Assembly: GCF_030317145.1 (NCBI RefSeq) | Contig: NZ_JASZYE010000004.1 | Span: 1 to 64,000, forward strand | DNA length: 64,000 nt | Source: Variovorax flavidus | Lineage (GTDB): Bacteria; Pseudomonadota; Gammaproteobacteria; Burkholderiales; Burkholderiaceae_C | Direction: 5' to 3' | Shown: positions 59,790-64,000 of the stretch, one piece after another | How positions within the stretch are numbered: the first letter of the stretch is position 1 | Layout: each line of letters opens with the position of its first letter | The notes under the pieces: generated by a model | Seen by the model: only the letters and a program-made list of their open reading frames with translations | What the model was told of the DNA's origin: nothing | The model's database searches: none | Translations under genes and position numbers: made by a program

Positions 59790-60404
59790 ATGAGTGACAG
59801 CACCGCCGGCCGCCCCCGGATCGACACCAGCAAGCGGACCTGGTTGATCGCATCAGGTTGTGCGGGCGCAGTGGGCGGGGTGGCAGTGGCCGTCCCGTTC
59901 GTGAGTTCCTTCCAGCCCTCCGAAAAGGCCAAGGCGGCCGGTGCGCCGGTCGAGGCCGACATCAGCGGCCTGCAAGTGGGCGAGAAGATGACGGTCGAAT
60001 GGCGCGGCAAGCCCGTGTGGATCCTGAAGCGCTCTCCCGCCCAGGTCGCCGAACTTCCCAATCTCAACGCCCAGCTCGCTGATCCGCTCTCCAAGCGCAA
60101 TCCGGACGAGTTCACTCCCGAATACGCTCGCAACGAGCACCGCTCGATCAAGCCTGAAGTCCTGGTGGTCGTCGGCATCTGCACGCACCTCGGCTGCTCG
60201 CCGACGGACAAGTTCCAGGCCGGCCCGCAGCCCTCGCTGCCCGACAACTGGGAGGGCGGCTTCCTCTGCCCGTGCCACGGATCGACCTTCGACCTGGCCG
60301 GTCGCGTCTTCAAGAACAAGCCTGCGCCGGACAATCTGCCGGTGCCTCCGCACATGTACCTCTCCGACACGCGCCTCCTGATCGGCGACGACAAGAAGGC
60401 TTGA
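59790..60404 (+). CDS. petA: Ubiquinol-cytochrome c reductase Rieske iron-sulfur subunit
   Basis: A 204-residue subunit of the bc1 complex. N-terminal membrane anchor at about 17-40. The 2Fe-2S site is CTHLGC (Cys131, His133, Cys136) and CPCHGS (Cys160, Cys162, His163). It is normally exported by Tat; the twin-arginine position reads SKRTWL with Lys15-Arg16, an unusual pair. The ATG at 59790 has GAGG upstream. First gene of petABC. Confidence 0.97.
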   Translation: MSDSTAGRPRIDTSKRTWLIASGCAGAVGGVAVAVPFVSSFQPSEKAKAAGAPVEADISGLQVGEKMTVEWRGKPVWILKRSPAQVAELPNLNAQLADPLSKRNPDEFTPEYARNEHRSIKPEVLVVVGICTHLGCSPTDKFQAGPQPSLPDNWEGGFLCPCHGSTFDLAGRVFKNKPAPDNLPVPPHMYLSDTRLLIGDDKKA

Positions 60405-60417
60405 GGAGAAGGACGAC

Positions 60418-61818
60418 ATGGCTGAATTCAAGGAAATCTCCCCCAATGCACCCGCAGCCGAGAAGGCTCTCAACTGGGTCGACAACCGTTTCCCGCTGAC
60501 CAAGCTCTGGAACGACCAGTGGGGCAAGTACTACGCACCGAAGAACTTCAACTTCTGGTACATCTTCGGTTCGCTCGCGATGCTGGTCCTCGTGATCCAG
60601 ATCGTGACCGGCATCTTCCTGGTGATGCACTACAAGCCCGATGCCTCGCTGGCGTTCGCGTCGGTCGAGTACATCATGCGCGACGTGCCGTGGGGCTGGC
60701 TCATCCGCTACATGCACTCGACGGGGGCCTCCGCCTTCTTCATCGTGGTGTACCTGCACATGTTCCGCGGGCTGATCTACGGCAGCTACCGCAAGCCGCG
60801 CGAACTGATCTGGATCTTCGGCTGCGCGATCTTCCTGTGCCTGATGGCCGAAGCCTTCATGGGCTACCTGCTTCCCTGGGGCCAGATGAGCTACTGGGGC
60901 GCACAGGTGATCGTGAACCTGTTCTCCGCCATCCCCTTCGTGGGCCCGGACCTCGCGCTGCTGATTCGTGGTGACTACGTGGTGAGCGACGCCACCCTCA
61001 ACCGCTTCTTCAGCTTCCACGTGATCGCCGTGCCGCTGGTGCTGCTCGGCCTCGTCGTCGCGCACTTGATCGCGCTGCACGAGGTGGGCTCGAACAATCC
61101 CGACGGCATCGAGATCAAGGCCAATCGCGGTCCCGATGGTCACCCGGTGGACGGCATCCCGTCGCATCCGTACTACACGGTGCACGATATCTTCGGCGTG
61201 GTCGTCTTCCTGACCATCTTCTCGGCCGTGATCTTCTTTGCGCCTGAAGCCGGTGGCTACTTCCTGGAGTACAACAACTTCATCCCGGCCGATTCGCTGA
61301 AGACGCCGAACCACATCGCACCGGTCTGGTACTTCACGCCCTTCTATTCGATGCTGCGTGCCATCACGAGCGAGATGATGTATGCGCTCATCGCCTGCGT
61401 GGTGGGTGCCGCGGCATTCGGTGTCTGGAAGGCGCGTTTGCCTTCGCTCATCAAGGGCGTGATCGTGATCGCTGCGGTCGTCGTTGCTGCCCTGATGCTG
61501 TCGATCGACGCCAAGTTCTGGGGTGTGGTCGTCATGGGCGGCGCCGTCATCATCCTGTTCTTCCTGCCTTGGCTGGATCACAGCCCGGTCAAGTCGATCC
61601 GCTATCGTCCGGGCTGGCACAAGTACCTGTATGGCATCTTCGTCATCAACTTCGTGGTGTTGGCCTATCTGGGCGTGCAACCGCCGTCGCCGATCGGCGA
61701 GCGCGTGTCGCAAGTCGGTACCCTGTTCTATTTCGGTTTCTTCCTGTTGATGCCGTGGTGGAGCCGCCTCGGTGAATTCAAGCCGGTCCCTGAGCGCGTG
61801 ACCTTCGCAGCGCACTGA
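60418..61818 (+). CDS. petB: Cytochrome b subunit of the bc1 complex
   Basis: A 466-residue polytopic protein carrying two b haems. The quinol site motif is MPWWSRL-like near the C-terminus and the haem region includes MGYLLPWGQMSYWGAQV and LHEVGSNNPDG. Eight main helices are expected. It lies 13 bp after petA. Confidence 0.97.
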   Translation: MAEFKEISPNAPAAEKALNWVDNRFPLTKLWNDQWGKYYAPKNFNFWYIFGSLAMLVLVIQIVTGIFLVMHYKPDASLAFASVEYIMRDVPWGWLIRYMHSTGASAFFIVVYLHMFRGLIYGSYRKPRELIWIFGCAIFLCLMAEAFMGYLLPWGQMSYWGAQVIVNLFSAIPFVGPDLALLIRGDYVVSDATLNRFFSFHVIAVPLVLLGLVVAHLIALHEVGSNNPDGIEIKANRGPDGHPVDGIPSHPYYTVHDIFGVVVFLTIFSAVIFFAPEAGGYFLEYNNFIPADSLKTPNHIAPVWYFTPFYSMLRAITSEMMYALIACVVGAAAFGVWKARLPSLIKGVIVIAAVVVAALMLSIDAKFWGVVVMGGAVIILFFLPWLDHSPVKSIRYRPGWHKYLYGIFVINFVVLAYLGVQPPSPIGERVSQVGTLFYFGFFLLMPWWSRLGEFKPVPERVTFAAH

Positions 61819-61834
61819 CCGGGAGAGCACAAGA

Positions 61835-62590
61835 ATGAAGAAACTGATCCTCACGTTGATTGCAGCGCTTGGCATCGTCACTGGCGCACACGCCTCCGAA
61901 GGCGGGATTCCCTGGGACAAGGCACCGAACCGGACGAATGACCTGGCCGCCCTGCAGAACGGCGCCAAACTCTTCGTCAACTACTGCCTCAACTGCCACT
62001 CGGCGGCGTTCATGCGCTACAACCGGCTGCAGGACATTGGCATCTCGGAGCAGCAGATCAAGGACAATCTGCTGTTCGCGACCGACAAGGTCGGCGAGAC
62101 CATGAAGGCCAATATCGACCCCCGCCAGGCCAAGGAATGGTTCGGCACGGTGCCGCCCGACCTGACGCTGGTCGCACGTTCGCGTGCCGGCCACGGCGGC
62201 ACCGGCGCGGACTACCTGTACACCTACATGCGCACGTTCTACCGTGACGACACGAAGGCAACGGGTTGGAACAACCTGGCGTTCCCGGCTGTCGCCATGC
62301 CGCACGTCTTGTGGGAGTTGCAAGGCGAACGCCGCCCGATCTTCGACAAGGTCGAGTCGCACGGCCATGAAACCGAGGTATTCAAGGGCTGGGAGCAGCT
62401 CAGTCCCGGTACCATGACGCCCATGCAATATGACCAGGCGATGGGTGACCTCGTGAGTTATTTGCAGTGGATGGCAGAGCCGGCGCAGAACACCCGCATC
62501 CGTGTGGGCGTCTGGGTGCTGCTGTTCCTTGTCATGGCAGTGGTCTTTGTATGGCGCTTGAATGCCTCTTACTGGAAAGACGTCAAGTAA
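61835..62590 (+). CDS. petC: Cytochrome c1
   Basis: A 251-residue subunit that passes electrons from the Rieske protein to soluble cytochrome c. Signal peptide ends near AHA-S (residue 20); CLNCH (Cys51, Cys54, His55) binds the haem, and a C-terminal helix VLLFLVMAVVFVWRL anchors it. Last of petABC, 16 bp after petB. Confidence 0.97.
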   Translation: MKKLILTLIAALGIVTGAHASEGGIPWDKAPNRTNDLAALQNGAKLFVNYCLNCHSAAFMRYNRLQDIGISEQQIKDNLLFATDKVGETMKANIDPRQAKEWFGTVPPDLTLVARSRAGHGGTGADYLYTYMRTFYRDDTKATGWNNLAFPAVAMPHVLWELQGERRPIFDKVESHGHETEVFKGWEQLSPGTMTPMQYDQAMGDLVSYLQWMAEPAQNTRIRVGVWVLLFLVMAVVFVWRLNASYWKDVK

Positions 62591-62628
62591 TTCGATGCCG
62601 ATCGGGCGCCTCGGGCGTCCGGTCCCGC

Positions 62629-62660
62629 AGAGTGGGTTGCTAGCGCGATCCACTCTTTTT
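62629..62660 (+). terminator. Terminator of petABC, just before sspA
   Basis: AGAGTGG (62629-62635) pairs with CCACTCT (62650-62656) around a 14-nt loop, followed by five T (62656-62660). The T run ends 21 nt before the sspA ATG, whose ribosome-binding site (AGGAG) lies between. Confidence 0.85.
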
Positions 62661-62681
62661 GATTTTTAGGAGCCTTTCGCC

Positions 62682-63293
62682 ATGATGGTCTTGTATTCGG
62701 GAACGACCTGCCCTTTTTCACATCGCTGCCGATTCGTGCTGTTCGAGAAAGGCATGGATTTCGAGATTCGCGATGTCGATCTCTACAACAAGCCTGAAGA
62801 CATCAGCGTGATGAACCCGTACGGCCAGGTGCCAATCCTGGTCGAACGCGACCTGATCCTGTACGAGTCGAACATCATCAACGAGTACATCGACGAGCGC
62901 TTTCCGCATCCGCAACTGATGCCCGGCGACCCGGTCGACCGCGCGCGTGTGCGCCTGTTCCTGCTCAATTTCGAGAAGGAACTCTTCGTGCACGTGTCGA
63001 CGCTGGAAAACCGCACGTCCAAGGGCAACGAAAAGGCGCTCGAAAAGGCGCGCTCGCACATCCGCGATCGCCTGACGCAGCTCGCACCGGTGTTCCTGAA
63101 GAACAAGTACATGCTGGGCGACAACTTCTCGATGCTCGACGTCGCGATCGCTCCGCTGCTCTGGCGCCTGGACTACTACGGCATCGATCTGAGCAAGAAC
63201 GCTGCGCCGCTTCTGAAGTATGCCGAGCGCATCTTCTCGCGCCCCGCCTACATCGAAGCGCTGACGCCGTCCGAAAAGGTCATGCGCAAGTGA
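62682..63293 (+). CDS. sspA: Stringent starvation protein A
   Basis: A 203-residue glutathione S-transferase-like protein that binds RNA polymerase under starvation and stress. CPFSHRCRFVLFEKGM contains the GST-type N-terminus, but the Cys-Pro segment is not followed by a catalytic tyrosine or serine site, as is usual for SspA. AGGAG lies upstream. Followed 16 bp later by sspB. Confidence 0.94.
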   Translation: MMVLYSGTTCPFSHRCRFVLFEKGMDFEIRDVDLYNKPEDISVMNPYGQVPILVERDLILYESNIINEYIDERFPHPQLMPGDPVDRARVRLFLLNFEKELFVHVSTLENRTSKGNEKALEKARSHIRDRLTQLAPVFLKNKYMLGDNFSMLDVAIAPLLWRLDYYGIDLSKNAAPLLKYAERIFSRPAYIEALTPSEKVMRK

Positions 63294-63309
63294 GTCTCTG
63301 CAGCCGGCC

Positions 63310-63876
63310 ATGATCAACGCGCTCGAGTCGTCTTCCACCCGCCCGTATCTCATCCGGGCGCTGTATGAATGGTGCACGGACAACGGCTTCACGCCCTATG
63401 TCGCGGTGCAGGTCGACGACACCGTTCAGGTGCCGCGCGAATACGTCAAGAACGGCGAGATCGTGTTGAACATCAGCTTCGATGCGACAAGTTCGCTCAA
63501 GCTGGGCAACGATTTCATCGAGTTCAAGGCGCGTTTTGCGGGCACGGCTCGGGAGATCAGCGTTCCCGTGGGCCGCGTGATCGCAATCTATGCGCGCGAG
63601 AACGGGCAGGGGATGGCCTTTCCCGCACCCGCTCCTGCGCAGGCTGATGGCGGCGCGGCACCTGCTGCGGCAACATCCTCGTCCTCTGCCACGCGCACGC
63701 CATTGCGCGATGCGTCCCGTGGCACCGAAGGCGACGCCAGCAAGATCGTTCATCTCGTGAGCGGCGAAGGCGCGGAAGAAGCCGTCGAGGCCAGCGGCAC
63801 GCCCGCCGATCCCGAGGATCCGCCGCGCCCGCCGGCCGGTGGCGGCTCGCGGCCCTCGCTCAAGCGGATCAAATGA
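63310..63876 (+). CDS. sspB: ClpXP protease specificity-enhancing factor SspB
   Basis: A 188-residue adaptor that delivers ssrA-tagged proteins to ClpXP. The folded N-terminal part (YLIRALYEWCTDNGFTPYVAVQ region, quoted as LYEWCTDNGFTPYVAVQV) binds the tag, and a long flexible Ala/Ser/Gly-rich linker leads to a basic C-terminal end (GSRPSLKRIK) that docks on ClpX. Confidence 0.93.
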   Translation: MINALESSSTRPYLIRALYEWCTDNGFTPYVAVQVDDTVQVPREYVKNGEIVLNISFDATSSLKLGNDFIEFKARFAGTAREISVPVGRVIAIYARENGQGMAFPAPAPAQADGGAAPAAATSSSSATRTPLRDASRGTEGDASKIVHLVSGEGAEEAVEASGTPADPEDPPRPPAGGGSRPSLKRIK

Positions 63877-63915
63877 GCGATGCGGCAAATGCCGCGCCGC
63901 TAAAATCCTTTTTCC

Positions 63916-63991
63916 GCCGCTTTAGCTCAGTTGGTAGAGCAACCGCCTTGTAAGCGGTAGGTCGTCAGTTCGATTCCGACAAGCGGCACCA
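63916..63991 (+). tRNA. tRNA-Thr (anticodon UGU)
   Basis: A 76-nt cloverleaf including the encoded CCA: acceptor arms GCCGCTT (63916-63922) and AAGCGGC (63981-63987), D-arm GCTC..GAGC, anticodon stem ACCGC/GCGGT with loop CTTGTAA (anticodon TGT), and T-arm with TTCGATTC. TAAAAT at 63901-63906 is a possible -10 element. Confidence 0.97.
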
Positions 63992-64000
63992 TCACTATCC

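Overview
This window is high-GC chromosomal DNA from a betaproteobacterium. Gene content, gene order and protein sequence style point to Comamonadaceae, most like Variovorax; this is recognition from sequence, not a database result. Markers include split hisI/hisE with a short-form hisG, System II cytochrome c maturation (resB-ccsB), a bc1 complex followed by sspAB, and an intergenic repeat of a type I associate with Comamonadaceae. Genes are packed tightly, with many ATGA or GTGA stop/start overlaps. Nothing looks like a prophage, CRISPR array, restriction island or secretion-toxin island; this is mostly core genome.

Layout. 1-6.5 kb: end of a TonB-dependent receptor, a phosphoribosyltransferase, metK, two tandem LpxL-like acyltransferases, an alpha/beta hydrolase, engB and a dihaem cytochrome c4. 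6.6-11.8 kb: resB-ccsB and msrP-msrQ. 11.8-16.1 kb: lysA-lptM back to back with cyaY, then mrcA. 16.3-27.7 kb: pilMNOPQ-aroK-aroB-dgt, then an MFS carrier, a DUF1415 protein, a methyltransferase and a REP-associated tyrosine transposase. 27.8-34.1 kb: gltBD. 34.2-41.4 kb: mlaFED-mlaA-mlaCB, an ABC-2 exporter pair, a BolA-like protein and murA. 41.4-52.0 kb: the histidine genes hisG-D-orf-C-B-H-A, interrupted by a symporter/binding-protein pair and a mutarotase, then hisF-I-E. 52-54.5 kb: a DUF4870 membrane protein, a HIT protein and tatABC. 54.6-64 kb: an AlgW/DegS-type protease, an MFS symporter, a Nif3-like protein, pdxA, mscL, petABC, sspAB and tRNA-Thr(UGU).

Functional links. Several neighbours serve the envelope: two acyltransferases, PBP1A, type IV pilus assembly, the Mla lipid system, MurA, Tat, AlgW-like protease, MscL and LptM. 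Cytochrome c4, ResB/CcsB and PetABC serve respiration, and Tat would export the Rieske protein and MsrP. GltBD supplies glutamate, the amino donor for HisC.

The most unusual points are: a GltI-like binding protein lying next to a DAACS-family symporter rather than ABC transporter genes; hisH with apparently only a CTG start at the expected place; terminator-like hairpins placed 7-21 nt before the start codons of resB, mlaF and sspA; leader hairpins that cover the ribosome-binding sites of metK and gltB; a transposase followed by an AT-rich inverted repeat; and a Rap1a/Tai-like secreted protein inside the histidine cluster.
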